Origin: Undibacterium sp. CCC3.4
Lineage (GTDB): Bacteria > Pseudomonadota > Gammaproteobacteria > Burkholderiales > Burkholderiaceae_D
NCBI RefSeq assembly: GCF_034347425.1
Contig: NZ_CP133779.1
Span: 4,216,001-4,280,000 of the forward strand
Direction of reading: 5' to 3'
DNA: 64,000 bases
The notes under the pieces are model-generated. The model was not told the origin of the DNA. It was given only the letters and a program-made list of their open reading frames with translations, and did no database searches. How positions within the stretch are numbered: the stretch's first letter is position 1; every line of letters starts with the position of its first letter. The position numbers were made by a program, and so were the translations under genes. Shown here one piece after another: positions 17,864-29,673 of this stretch.

Positions 17864-17886
17864 TCTGGAGGAGAGAGGGGGATTCG
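17864..17886 (-). repeat. Duplicated 3' end of tRNA-Ser (attachment-like repeat)
   Basis: The 23 bases TCTGGAGGAGAGAGGGGGATTCG repeat exactly at 18014-18036, where they are the CCA end, acceptor strand and part of the T arm of tRNA-Ser. Here the homology stops in the T loop, so this is a tail without a tRNA. It fits an integrase crossover site left behind. Confidence 0.8.
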
Positions 17887-17979
17887 CCTACACTTGCGCA
17901 GGCCGCTGCCGCGCTTGCAAGCGCGGCCCTTCGACTCCCCCGCGGGAGCCAAACCTTTGGCTCCCTTCTCTCTGAAAAA
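17887..17979. other. Two-hairpin cassette next to tRNA-Ser
   Basis: Two hairpins stand in order: the perfect palindrome GCCGCGCTTGCAAGCGCGGC (17908-17927) and GGGAGCCAAA-CC-TTTGGCTCCC (17944-17965), followed by CTTCTCTCTGAAAAAA. The same order and partly the same sequence (GGCCGCTGCCG, GCCAAA...TTGGCT, CTGAAA) recur at 59052-59153 beside tRNA-Asp. No gene is credible in it. Confidence 0.7.
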
Positions 17980-18008
17980 AAATAAGCCTGCATGATGCAG
18001 GCTTATTT
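17980..18008. terminator. Terminator of tRNA-Ser
   Basis: AAATAAGCCTGCAT and ATGCAGGCTTATTT form a long perfect hairpin directly after the tRNA 3' end, with T or A runs on both sides, so it could work in both directions. Confidence 0.75.
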
Positions 18009-18015
18009 TTGAATC

Positions 18016-18105
18016 TGGAGGAGAGAGGGGGATTCGAACCCCCGATACTATCGCTAGTACGCCTGATTTCGAGTCAGGTACATTCAACCACTCTGCCACC
18101 TCTCC
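18016..18105 (-). tRNA. tRNA-Ser (CGA)
   Basis: The minus strand folds as a class II tRNA. Acceptor GGAGAGG pairs with TCTCTCC, the D arm follows, the anticodon arm CTGA-CTCGAAA-TCAG shows anticodon CGA, then a long variable arm and GGGGG-TTCGAAT-CCCCC as T arm. CCA is encoded. The discriminator base is T, where serine tRNAs usually have G. Its 3' end is duplicated 150 bp downstream. Confidence 0.95.
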
Positions 18106-18352
18106 AGGTGCTTCGCTTCTTGAAAAACGAAGCAACAAAGTATAGCAAAGAAATCCCCTTTTATCCAGTAGCCGGCTAAGAAAAGTTCTTAAGAGCAGTA
18201 AATCATCACTTTCTCCTCAAATAGTGCACTAAAGAAATTTTCTGACACATAGTTGTCATAATCGACCGCTATAGTTCGATGATGAAACTCTTATCAGCAC
18301 TCCCGTCACAAGCGCCAGGTGCACTCGCTGTTACTTTTGCGGAAACGCTGCG

Positions 18353-20224
18353 ATGACTAGTGCTCTGGCCCCTGCTCTACAACTGCCGCTATTGCCGCAG
18401 TTGCCGCTGCCGCTTGCGCATACCATAGTCGCGACGCCAACCTCGCCGGAAACCTCCATGCTTGAGCAGTTGCAGCGCATAATTAAAGAGCGTAGCCTCA
18501 CCGCGCGTTTTCAACCGATTATAGAAATGCATAACGGTGAAATTCTCGGTTACGAAGGTTTGATACGCGGCCCCTCCGATAGTGTTTTGCATGCACCGAT
18601 CAATCTGTTCAAGGTCGCGGCCGAACATAATTTAACCGTCAGCGTCGAGCATTTATGCCGGCGTGTCGTACTCGAGCAATTTGCCGCACAAAAATTACCG
18701 GGAAAATTATTTCTCAACGTCAGCCCCGAATGCTTACTGCACCGCGATGTGCGCTATGGCGAAACGCTCGATACCATACATGAACTCGGCATCAATCCGC
18801 AGCGTGTCGTCATCGAACTGACCGAATATCAACCGACCCACGATTACGTATTATTGTGCGAAGCAGTGCGCCACTATCGCCAGATGGGTTTTCAAATCGC
18901 CATCGACGATCTCGGCGAAGGTTTTTCCAGCCTGCGGCTGTGGTCGGAGCTCAAGCCCGAATACGTTAAAATCGACATGCACTTCATTCAGGGTATCAAC
19001 CACGATACGGTAAAAGCGCAATTTGTGCGCTCGATTCAAAGTATCGCCAAAGAATCTGGCACCCGCGTCATCGCCGAGGGCATAGAAAATCAGGCCGAGC
19101 TGCTGATGGTGCGGCAACTCGGAGTAGCCTGCGGACAGGGTTACCACATCGCCCGCCCGCATCCTACGCCTACCCGCGCCATCTCGGCCGAGGTCACCAA
19201 GGCGCTCACCGTCAACCTCCCCTCAGGAGCACGCCGCGGCGTGTTCGAGCAAGCGGCGGCGGTCGAAAAAATACTCAAAACCTCGATCACGGTCACCTCG
19301 GCCATGCTCAATAATCAGGTCGATGATATTTTTTTAAAACAGCCCAAGCTGCAAATCATCCCAGTGGTCGACCAGGGCATACCTATCGGCATCATCAACC
19401 GCTACCATATGATAGACAGCTTTGCGCGGCCGTATCAGCGCGAACTGTATGGCAAGAAATCGTGCAAGTTGTTCATGGATCCCCATCCAGTTATCGTCGA
19501 TAAAAACACCAGCATGCAAGATGTCAGCCACATCATCGTCGCTGCGAACCCTGAACATTTAATTAATGGCATCATCATTACCGATCAAGGTCAGTACATC
19601 GGCATTTGCAGTGGCCCAGATCTGATGCGCGAAATCACGCACATGCAAATCATGGCGGCCCGCTATGCCAATCCGCTCACACAATTACCTGGCAATGTGC
19701 CGATCAATGAGCACATTGATCAGTTATTACAGAAACAACTGCCCTTCTATGCCTGCTATTGCGATCTTGATCATTTCAAACCGTTCAACGACGTCTACGG
19801 ATACCGGCGCGGTGACGATATCATCGAGATCACCAGCGAAATTCTCAAGCAGCATTGCGATGCGCACAAGGATTTTATCGGCCACATCGGCGGCGACGAT
19901 TTTTTAATCCTGTTTCGCAGCGAAGACTGGGAACAGCGCTGCCGCAATATACTGCAAAGCTTCGCTGAGGCAATTCAAAATTTCTACAGCAATGAAGATC
20001 GCGAACGCGGCGGTTATCTAAGTGAAGATCGGCAAGGCCAGAAAGTTTTTTATCCACTGGTCTGCCTCTCGCTTGGTGTCGTGAAATCGAGTGCGAATAA
20101 ATTTTATTCTCACCATCAAATTTCACTGGCGGCATCGGATGCAAAGAAGCAAGCCAAAAAAATCCACGGCAACAGTTTATTCATTGATCGCCGCATCGAT
20201 ATCGACACCCCGCCCCTCAACTGA
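18353..20224 (+). CDS. EAL-CBS-GGDEF c-di-GMP signalling protein
   Basis: A 623-residue cytoplasmic protein. An EAL domain (about 40-280) has EGLIR, NVSPE, ELTEYQ, DDLGEGFSS, KIDMHF and EGIEN, i.e. the metal and catalytic residues of c-di-GMP phosphodiesterases. A CBS-pair region (about 300-430) follows, then a GGDEF domain (about 440-600) whose signature is GGDDF at about 513, one conservative change from GG(D/E)EF. The order EAL-CBS-GGDEF is a known arrangement of dual proteins. The phosphodiesterase half looks active; the cyclase half could be active or a GTP-binding regulator. It starts soon after the accessory block and has no operon partner. Confidence 0.9.
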   Translation: MTSALAPALQLPLLPQLPLPLAHTIVATPTSPETSMLEQLQRIIKERSLTARFQPIIEMHNGEILGYEGLIRGPSDSVLHAPINLFKVAAEHNLTVSVEHLCRRVVLEQFAAQKLPGKLFLNVSPECLLHRDVRYGETLDTIHELGINPQRVVIELTEYQPTHDYVLLCEAVRHYRQMGFQIAIDDLGEGFSSLRLWSELKPEYVKIDMHFIQGINHDTVKAQFVRSIQSIAKESGTRVIAEGIENQAELLMVRQLGVACGQGYHIARPHPTPTRAISAEVTKALTVNLPSGARRGVFEQAAAVEKILKTSITVTSAMLNNQVDDIFLKQPKLQIIPVVDQGIPIGIINRYHMIDSFARPYQRELYGKKSCKLFMDPHPVIVDKNTSMQDVSHIIVAANPEHLINGIIITDQGQYIGICSGPDLMREITHMQIMAARYANPLTQLPGNVPINEHIDQLLQKQLPFYACYCDLDHFKPFNDVYGYRRGDDIIEITSEILKQHCDAHKDFIGHIGGDDFLILFRSEDWEQRCRNILQSFAEAIQNFYSNEDRERGGYLSEDRQGQKVFYPLVCLSLGVVKSSANKFYSHHQISLAASDAKKQAKKIHGNSLFIDRRIDIDTPPLN

Positions 20225-20246
20225 GTCGATGGCGACGCCGCCCTAA

Positions 20247-20381
20247 AGAGGCTGTCGCAAGTCGGACCGACATTTTTGCATCTGAAACGCCGCCAGGTTC
20301 CCAGCAAAAACGCGCGGGAATGACGTGACTGCCGACCAGGGGATAGTGATACCGACTGAAAATTCTTTTGCGACAGCCTCT
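20247..20381 (+). mobile_element. Short MITE-like element, same terminal repeats as the 253-bp core
   Basis: A 135-bp element between AGAGGCTGTCGCAA and TTTTGCGACAGCCTCT. Its inside is shorter than the 253-bp cores but keeps pieces such as GGTTCCCAGC, GCGCGGGAATGACGTG and ATAGTGATACCGACTGAAAA. It lies in the gap between two convergent genes and encodes nothing. Confidence 0.8.
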
Positions 20382-20413
20382 GAACGGGAAGGATTTTCGC
20401 GCAGAGCGCTGTT

Positions 20414-20455
20414 AAAAAAAAATCCCGCCGGCGACACGCGCTTGGCGGGATTTTT
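20414..20455 (-). terminator. serS terminator
   Basis: AATCCCGCC and GGCGGGATT pair around a 14-base loop. On the minus strand the hairpin is followed by a T run, 16 bp after the serS stop. Confidence 0.8.
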
Positions 20456-20470
20456 CTGCTCAAGATCTGC

Positions 20471-21802
<1,332 letters not shown>

Positions 21803-21881
21803 CTATTGTAACAAGAGCGGCCAAAAAATTGAGCAAATTTAGCGAAACAAAGCCATCGACAAGTAAATCTCGAACAAGATC

Positions 21882-23183
21882 TCACTGCCCGGCATCTTCA
21901 TCGAGGCGCTTTAAGAAGGCCATTTTTTCAGCAATTTTCAATTCCACTCCACGTGGCACCGGCACGTACCAATGCGGCTCGGGCATATCGTCCGGCAAAT
22001 AGGTTTCGCCGGCCGCATACGCGTGCGGCTCATCGTGCGCATAGCGATAGGCATGACCGTAGCCTAACTCTTTCATGAGCTTGGTCGGCGCATTACGCAA
22101 ATGCACCGGCACTTCGCGCGATTTGTCGCTTTTAACGAAGGCCATGGCCTGATTGAAGGCTTGGTAGCCGGCATTGCTTTTGGCCGCGATCGCCAGATAA
22201 ATCACGGCTTGCCCGAGCGCTAACTCGCCTTCAGGCGAACCGAGTCGCTCATAAGTATTGGCCGCATCGTTGGCCACTTGCAGTGCGCGCGGGTCGGCCA
22301 GGCCGATATCTTCCCAAGCCATGCGGACGATGCGGCGCGCCAGATAGCGCGCATCCGCGCCACCGTCCAACATACGGCACAACCAATAGAGCGCCGCATC
22401 GGGATGCGAGCCACGCACCGACTTATGCAATGCCGAGATCTGGTCATAAAAGTTATCACCGCCCTTATCGAAGCGGCGGGCATTCAGGGTCAGTGCATTT
22501 TGAATGAATTCGGCGCTGATCAAGACGGTGCCGGCAGCTTTGGCCGCGCTACCGGTTTGCTCTAATAAATTAAGCAAGCGCCGCGCATCACCATCGGCGT
22601 AGCCAACCAAGGTATCGAGCGCTGCCGGCACGATTTGCAGGTGTGGCAGCGCTTTTTCCAAAGCGGTCGTAGCCAATTGTTTGAGCTCTTCCTCGCTTAA
22701 AGACTGCAACACATACACTTGTGCACGCGAGAGCAGCGCAGAATTCACTTCGAACGAAGGATTTTCAGTGGTCGCACCGATGAAGGTCACCAAGCCCGAT
22801 TCCGCATACGGCAGCAAAGCATCTTGCTGGGCCTTATTGAAACGATGAATTTCATCGACGAACAGAATGGTGTGCTTACCCATGGCAAGGTGTTGCTCGG
22901 CCTGCTCCATGGCGGCACGAATGTCTTTTACTCCGGAAAACACCGCCGACAAGGCGATGAATTCGCATTGAAAAGCACGCGCAGTCAGGCGCGCCAGCGT
23001 GGTTTTACCAACGCCGGGTGGGCCCCACAAGATCATCGAATGCGGCCGACCAGACTCAAACGCGAGCCGCAGTGGTTTACCAGGCGCGAGCAGGTGCGAT
23101 TGACCGATGACCTCAGCGAGGGTTTGCGGCCGCAAGGCTTCAGCCAGCGGCGGGCTTGGGTCGAGCTTAAAAAGATCAGCCAT
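21882..23183 (-). CDS. rarA: Replication-associated recombination ATPase RarA (MgsA)
   Basis: A 433-residue AAA+ protein of the RarA/WRNIP1 family, which acts at stalled replication forks. Walker A is [14 protein letters not shown] (about 55-65) and Walker [20 protein letters not shown] (about 105-120); [17 protein letters not shown] is sensor 1 and the arginine region. The C-terminal tetramerisation part ([16 protein letters not shown]) is complete. It lies in the order ftsK-lolA-rarA-serS, a common arrangement in proteobacteria, with 12 bp between lolA and rarA, so co-transcription is likely. Confidence 0.95.
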   Translation of the reverse strand: MADLFKLDPSPPLAEALRPQTLAEVIGQSHLLAPGKPLRLAFESGRPHSMILWGPPGVGKTTLARLTARAFQCEFIALSAVFSGVKDIRAAMEQAEQHLAMGKHTILFVDEIHRFNKAQQDALLPYAESGLVTFIGATTENPSFEVNSALLSRAQVYVLQSLSEEELKQLATTALEKALPHLQIVPAALDTLVGYADGDARRLLNLLEQTGSAAKAAGTVLISAEFIQNALTLNARRFDKGGDNFYDQISALHKSVRGSHPDAALYWLCRMLDGGADARYLARRIVRMAWEDIGLADPRALQVANDAANTYERLGSPEGELALGQAVIYLAIAAKSNAGYQAFNQAMAFVKSDKSREVPVHLRNAPTKLMKELGYGHAYRYAHDEPHAYAAGETYLPDDMPEPHWYVPVPRGVELKIAEKMAFLKRLDEDAGQ

Positions 23184-23195
23184 GCAATGCTCCGA

Positions 23196-23855
23196 TCACG
23201 GCCGGAATACATCGGCACCAGCCGGAATGACGAAATTGAATTGCTCGTTTTTCAAAACAGGATTTTTTTCCAAGCTCGTCAGCGTTACCAAGGATATCTG
23301 GCCGAAATTATCGCGCAACTCGAGTGCATAGGGCACTCCAGCCTTCATGCCTATGCCGATATGTTCAAATTGACTGTCGCTCGATTTAGCGATGGCGTCC
23401 AGCCACTCCATGCCTTGTTTGGTGCCGGCCTCTTTGAGAGTGAAGCTTTTTTCAATCTCACTCGCATTGGCGCTGCCGAACAAGATCGCCGCCGGACTGG
23501 CCCCAAGCGCATTACCCAGCTCTTTGATGGTGACCTGATTGAGATCTTTATCGTAGATATAAAGCTTCACGCCGTCGGCCTGTAAAGTCTGGGCATAGGG
23601 CTTTTGGTAGGTCCAGATGAATTTTCCCGGCCGCGCAAACACATAACTGCCGCTGGCGGTCTTACTGACTTTCGGTTTACCATCGACCAACTTGATCTGC
23701 TGCTGGGTAAATTCACCTTGGGCACTGCGGGTATTGGCGACAAAGGCCTTGAACTGCTCAACTGCCGAGGCGTGCGCGGCTGGGCTCACCACCATGCTGA
23801 CGGCAAACCATGCGCAAGCACTGCTGGCGCGAAGGAGGTTTCTGACTGATTTCAC
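23196..23855 (-). CDS. lolA: Outer-membrane lipoprotein carrier protein LolA
   Basis: A 219-residue periplasmic chaperone that ferries lipoproteins from LolCDE to LolB. I use the GTG at 23855 with AGGA a few bases upstream. The frame stays open to 24041, but that would overlap ftsK and put a long non-signal stretch ahead of the signal peptide. The signal is VKSVRNLLRASSACAWFAVS, cleaved near AAHASA. The mature part has the LolA pattern: FVANTRSAQGEFTQ, ASGSYVFARPGKFIWTY, LYIYDKDLNQVT. It is 34 bp downstream of ftsK and 12 bp upstream of rarA. Confidence 0.93.
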   Translation of the reverse strand: MKSVRNLLRASSACAWFAVSMVVSPAAHASAVEQFKAFVANTRSAQGEFTQQQIKLVDGKPKVSKTASGSYVFARPGKFIWTYQKPYAQTLQADGVKLYIYDKDLNQVTIKELGNALGASPAAILFGSANASEIEKSFTLKEAGTKQGMEWLDAIAKSSDSQFEHIGIGMKAGVPYALELRDNFGQISLVTLTSLEKNPVLKNEQFNFVIPAGADVFRP

Positions 23856-23889
23856 TGTTTTCCTGTTCTGTGCTGCGGCGTGGTCAGAT

Positions 23890-26232
23890 TTACTCAGCAT
23901 TCCCGACCGGCACCAAAATTTCGCGGTTACCGTTCGACTGCATCGTCGATACGACCCCACTTTGTTCCATTTGTTCCAATAATCGTGCGGCGCGATTGTA
24001 ACCGATGCGTAAATGGCGCTGCACCAGAGAAATCGAGGCACGGCGGTTTTTCAAGACAATCGCCACGGCCTGGTCATACAAGACATCGGCTTCATTGCCG
24101 CTGCCACCCTCACCGGATTGGGCCTCGCTGCCGCCATCTTCGAGTGTGCCGCCTTCGAGTATGCCCTCAATATAATTCGGTTCACCTTGCGACTTCAAAT
24201 ACTGCACCACACGATGCACCTCTTCATCGGAAACGAAAGCGCCATGCACCCGCACCGGCAAACCTGTTCCGGGCGGCATGTACAGCATATCCCCCATACC
24301 GAGCAAGGCTTCCGCCCCCATTTGATCAAGAATGGTACGGGAATCGATTTTACTGCTGACCTGGAAAGCAATACGGGTAGGAATATTGGCCTTGATCAGA
24401 CCAGTAATCACATCCACCGATGGTCGTTGCGTAGCCAAAATCAAGTGGATACCGGCAGCACGCGCCTTTTGCGCTATCCGGGCAATCAATTCTTCGACTT
24501 TTTTACCGACTACCATCATCAAATCGGCCAATTCATCGATGATGATCACGATGGTCGGTAATTTGTCCAGCGGTTCCGGGGCGTCCGGCGTGAGACTGAA
24601 GGGATTTGGAATCAATTGCTCTTTCTTGATGGCATCGGCGATTTTTACATTGTAACCAGCCAAATTCCGCACGCCCAGCTTAGACATCAATTTATAACGA
24701 CGCTCCATTTCAGCCACAGCCCAATTGAGCGCATGTGCAGCCTGGCGCATATCGGTCACCACCGGTGCCAGCAAATGTGGAATCCCTTCATAGACCGACA
24801 TTTCCAACATTTTCGGATCGATCAGTATCATCCGCACATCGTGCGGATCGGATTTGTATAGCAATGACAAGATAGTGGCATTGATGCCGACCGACTTACC
24901 CGAACCGGTGGTACCGGCCACCAGCAGATGCGGCATCTTCGCCAGATCGGCAGTCACCGGATTGCCAGCGATATCTTTACCGAGCGCGATGGTCAGACTG
25001 GAGGTGCTGTCGTGATACACCTTGGAACCGAGAATTTCGGTCAAACGCACAATCTGGCGCTTAGGATTTGGCAATTCCAAACCCATGTAGTTCTTACCCG
25101 GAATGGTTTCCACCACACGGATCGAGGTCAAGGACAGCGAGCGCGCCAAATCGCGCGCCAAATTCACTACTTGGCTGCCCTTGACACCGGTGGCCGGCTC
25201 AATTTCATAACGCGTCACCACCGGGCCCGGGTACGCCGCAACCACTTTGGCGTCGACGCCGAAGTCTGAGAGTTTTTTCTCGATCAAGCGACTGGTAAAT
25301 TCCAGCGTCTGCACGCTGACGGTTTCCTGCGCTGGTGGCGCTTCATCAAGCAAGCTGATCGGTGGCAAATTGGTATCCGGTAAGTCATTGAACAAGGAAA
25401 CCTGCTTTTCTTTCTCCACGCGTTCCGAACGCTGCACCGCCACCACTTGCGGCTCTATGCGTACCGGTGCCGCCTCGACGATTTTGGCGCGCTCCTGCAC
25501 CACCACCTCTTCGCGCTTGACCGCGGCAGTCTGACCTGCACGTCTGTCTTCGGCGGAAGCATATTTATCCTGCACAAACAAGAACACCGTTTCAATGAAA
25601 GTACCGATTTTTTCAGCTATGGTCAACCACGATACTTGGAAATACAAGCTCACTCCCAGCGCCATCACCAATAACAACACCAAGGTGGCACCGGTGAACC
25701 CGAGCGCGCCGCTGACGCTACGCCCGATCAAATCACCGAGTACGCCGCCAGGTGCCAAGGGCAAGGGGAGTGCGATCGAATGCAGGCGCAAATATTCCAA
25801 GCCCATGCTGCCGCATATTAATAAGGCAAAACCGAACTTCGGCACTAATAATTCAGAACGGGCCAACGCCAGCCCCGGCTCGCTGCTCACCACAAAGCGC
25901 TGCGCCAGCGTGCGATAGGCGCGCCATACATGGCGCAAACCGGCGACACACCACCACCAAGTCGAGAGGCCGAACACATACAGCAGCACATCGGCCAACC
26001 AAGCACCGAATTTACCGCCAATATTATGAATTTTCGGTACCACGCTGGACTGTGACCAGCCGGGATCGGCCTTGGAATACGTCAGCAGCACCAAAATCAA
26101 GCAAAGGCTCAGCGCCGCGAAAACGATCCAGCGCGCTTCCATTAACAAAACAACCATGCGGTTCGGCAATGGCGGTGGTGGGGGGCTTTTGGTTTTGCGT
26201 GTGTAAGCTTCGTTGTTACTTGTAGTCGTCAT
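23890..26232 (-). CDS. ftsK: DNA translocase FtsK
   Basis: A 780-residue septum-located motor that pumps DNA toward dif and activates XerCD. Four or more transmembrane helices lie in the first 210 residues. A short linker follows (about 215-320), not the long Pro/Gln-rich linker of E. coli. The motor has Walker [14 protein letters not shown] (about 440), [34 protein letters not shown] and [13 protein letters not shown]. The C-terminal winged-helix gamma domain (about 710-780; [22 protein letters not shown]) reads KOPS sites. The N-terminus carries a run of prolines ([10 protein letters not shown]). trxB is divergent, with about 220 bp of promoter region between. Confidence 0.97.
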   Translation of the reverse strand: MTTTSNNEAYTRKTKSPPPPPLPNRMVVLLMEARWIVFAALSLCLILVLLTYSKADPGWSQSSVVPKIHNIGGKFGAWLADVLLYVFGLSTWWWCVAGLRHVWRAYRTLAQRFVVSSEPGLALARSELLVPKFGFALLICGSMGLEYLRLHSIALPLPLAPGGVLGDLIGRSVSGALGFTGATLVLLLVMALGVSLYFQVSWLTIAEKIGTFIETVFLFVQDKYASAEDRRAGQTAAVKREEVVVQERAKIVEAAPVRIEPQVVAVQRSERVEKEKQVSLFNDLPDTNLPPISLLDEAPPAQETVSVQTLEFTSRLIEKKLSDFGVDAKVVAAYPGPVVTRYEIEPATGVKGSQVVNLARDLARSLSLTSIRVVETIPGKNYMGLELPNPKRQIVRLTEILGSKVYHDSTSSLTIALGKDIAGNPVTADLAKMPHLLVAGTTGSGKSVGINATILSLLYKSDPHDVRMILIDPKMLEMSVYEGIPHLLAPVVTDMRQAAHALNWAVAEMERRYKLMSKLGVRNLAGYNVKIADAIKKEQLIPNPFSLTPDAPEPLDKLPTIVIIIDELADLMMVVGKKVEELIARIAQKARAAGIHLILATQRPSVDVITGLIKANIPTRIAFQVSSKIDSRTILDQMGAEALLGMGDMLYMPPGTGLPVRVHGAFVSDEEVHRVVQYLKSQGEPNYIEGILEGGTLEDGGSEAQSGEGGSGNEADVLYDQAVAIVLKNRRASISLVQRHLRIGYNRAARLLEQMEQSGVVSTMQSNGNREILVPVGNAE

Positions 26233-26437
26233 AAATCGAAAAAGTGTTCATAGAGACAATCTGAGACAGACACGATAGCATGTTCGCGGCTCAGCGCCAA
26301 ACCTGAGCGCCCCAAGCATGCTTCACGGCGCGTTTGAGGATAGACTATAATTCTGCTTTATCTGCGGATGGCAGTCAAAAATCCGAAATGCCGAAGCGAT
26401 GCGCACGGCGCCCTCCGCACGATTGCCGACATATTAA

Positions 26438-27400
<963 letters not shown>

Positions 27401-27414
27401 GCAGACCTGCCGAT

Positions 27415-28050
27415 ATGTCGTCATTGAAAAACTTTGCTGAGCTCAAATCCTTGGGCCAGCAATTGAAGCAGCAGCAGGAAGCGCATAAGATCGCGCAAGC
27501 CCTGCGCGCCCAACAGGAACGACAAGCCCGCTTGGAAGCCGACATATTCCGTTCCAGCATCGGTACGGTCGTACCGGTCAAAGTCGCAGAGAAGCACAGC
27601 ATACCGGCGCGCCGCCCTGCCCCGCTGCCGTTTCACCATCTGGCCGACGAGCAGGCAGCATTACAAGAGTCGCTGTCCGACGATTTCGATGCCGACACCC
27701 TGCTCGAAACCGATGGCGACCTCAGTTACAGCCGTCCCGGTGTCGGTGCCGATGTGGTGAGAAAATTACGCAAAGGCCATTGGAGCATTCAAGCGCAACT
27801 CGATCTGCATGGCTTGCGGCGCGATGAAGCGCGTGATGCACTGGGCGAATTTCTCAGAAAATGCGCGCGCAATGGCACACGCTGTGTGCGCATCATCCAT
27901 GGCAAAGGCTTGGGCTCGGTGAATAAAGAACCGGTCCTCAAGCATAAAGTCAGAAATTGGCTGATACAAACAGAGGAAATCGTCGCCTTCAGTCAGGCGA
28001 CCGCCGCCGACGGCGGTGCCGGCGCACTGATCGTGCTACTGCAAGCCTGA
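27415..28050 (+). CDS. Smr-domain protein
   Basis: A 211-residue protein with a C-terminal Smr domain (about 120-205), recognised by LDLHGLRRDEARDALGEFL and VRIIHGKGLGS. In other proteins this domain nicks or cleaves nucleic acid; a small stand-alone form of the YdaL/SmrA-SmrB kind is widespread in proteobacteria, and SmrB cuts mRNA between collided ribosomes. The first 60 residues are a charged helix (LKSLGQQLKQQQEAHKIAQA), as in SmrB-like proteins. Which subfamily it belongs to I cannot settle. Confidence 0.85.
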   Translation: MSSLKNFAELKSLGQQLKQQQEAHKIAQALRAQQERQARLEADIFRSSIGTVVPVKVAEKHSIPARRPAPLPFHHLADEQAALQESLSDDFDADTLLETDGDLSYSRPGVGADVVRKLRKGHWSIQAQLDLHGLRRDEARDALGEFLRKCARNGTRCVRIIHGKGLGSVNKEPVLKHKVRNWLIQTEEIVAFSQATAADGGAGALIVLLQA

Positions 28051-28129
28051 GCAGAACAAGGAGCAGATAGTTAGCAGCTGACAGCCTGAAACTTCCGGCT
28101 TCACACCGGGGTCGCGATACCTACGCGCC

Positions 28130-29290
28130 TTAGTCGCGGAACTTGCCGTCTTTGCTAATTACCGTCATATCGACATATTTCGAGCCATTGTGGTTGCTCG
28201 GTGAAAAACTGACATCGAAGCCGCCACCATCGTAACTACGCATATTGATGGTTTCGAGCGCACTGATGAACTTCTCGCGCGTCAGGTTTTGACCGGCGCG
28301 GCGCAAACCCTCTACAAATATTTTGGCATCAATATAACCTTCCAAGCTGGAAAAATTCAAGTCATTGATACCAGCCTTATTCATGATTTTGCTGTACTCA
28401 CCGACCACGGCAGCGCTCGCACTCGACCAAGGGAATGGCACGACTTGAGAAATCACTACACCCGGGCCATCCTTGCCCAAGGTTTCCGCCAAGGCCTGAC
28501 TACCGACAAACGATACATTCATGAACTGCCCGGTATAACTGCGGGCACGCATTTGGCGAATCAAGGCAGCACTGGAGCCGTAGGCGCTGATCTGAATGAT
28601 GACATCCGGTCGTTTGATCAACAGCTTGTCGACGGCTTTGCTGACATCAATGCTGTTGCGCTCAACGGTAGCGGTATCGACGATAGGTAAGTTCAATTTT
28701 TTCAGCGCGCGCTCGACACCTGCCAAGCCAGCTTTACCATACGCATCGTTCTGATAAAACACCGCGATATTTTTCAGGCCAGTGCTGACCAAACGATCAA
28801 CCAAATGTTCGGTTTCATCGTAATAACTGGCGCGGACGTTGAAGATCAAGCGATTGAATGGCTCGCGCAGAGACTGTGCACCGGAAAAAGGCGCAAAAAA
28901 CGGCACACGCGCTTGCGTAAAAATCGGCAATGCCGCATTACTGGTCGGTGTACCGACATAGCCGAACAAGGCAAACACTTCATCGGTTTCAATCAGACTC
29001 TTGGTATTTTTCGCCGCCAAATCAGCTTCGTATTGATCGTCGCGCTTGATTAATTCTATCTTGCGACCGAACACGCCACCGCTGGCATTGACATGATCAA
29101 AATACGCTTTGGCACCGACATTGAGCTGTATACCAAGCTGGGCGGCCGGTCCGCTGAAGGCCGCAGATTGCCCCAACACGATCTTGCGATCAGTGATGCC
29201 ATTCTCAGCCAAGCCGGGGAAGGCAGCAGTTACCAGCACTGCTGCCAGCAGCCACGCGGAAGTTTTCGAGTGTACGCTTGTCGATTTCAA
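28130..29290 (-). CDS. Branched-chain amino-acid-type ABC transporter binding protein
   Basis: A 386-residue periplasmic protein of the LivJ/Peripla_BP_6 family. The signal peptide is KTSAWLLAAVLVTAAFPGLA. The mature part shows the family's ITDRKIVLGQSAAFSGPAAQLG, YFDHVNASGGVFGRKIELI and FALFGYVGTPTSNAALPI. No permease or ATPase genes are adjacent, so it is an orphan binding protein; such orphans are frequent in Burkholderiales. It is downstream of glnB and nadE on the same strand (29 bp gap), but has no evident metabolic tie to them. Ligand unknown. Confidence 0.88.
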   Translation of the reverse strand: MKSTSVHSKTSAWLLAAVLVTAAFPGLAENGITDRKIVLGQSAAFSGPAAQLGIQLNVGAKAYFDHVNASGGVFGRKIELIKRDDQYEADLAAKNTKSLIETDEVFALFGYVGTPTSNAALPIFTQARVPFFAPFSGAQSLREPFNRLIFNVRASYYDETEHLVDRLVSTGLKNIAVFYQNDAYGKAGLAGVERALKKLNLPIVDTATVERNSIDVSKAVDKLLIKRPDVIIQISAYGSSAALIRQMRARSYTGQFMNVSFVGSQALAETLGKDGPGVVISQVVPFPWSSASAAVVGEYSKIMNKAGINDLNFSSLEGYIDAKIFVEGLRRAGQNLTREKFISALETINMRSYDGGGFDVSFSPSNHNGSKYVDMTVISKDGKFRD

Positions 29291-29319
29291 TGTTGTGTCA
29301 CTTCCGGTTCACATCGTGC

Positions 29320-29673
<354 letters not shown>

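Noticed and set aside
17854-18138. 94-residue open frame across the tRNA-Ser
   Set aside because: It runs through the tRNA gene, the terminator and the cassette on the tRNA strand, with no protein-family features.
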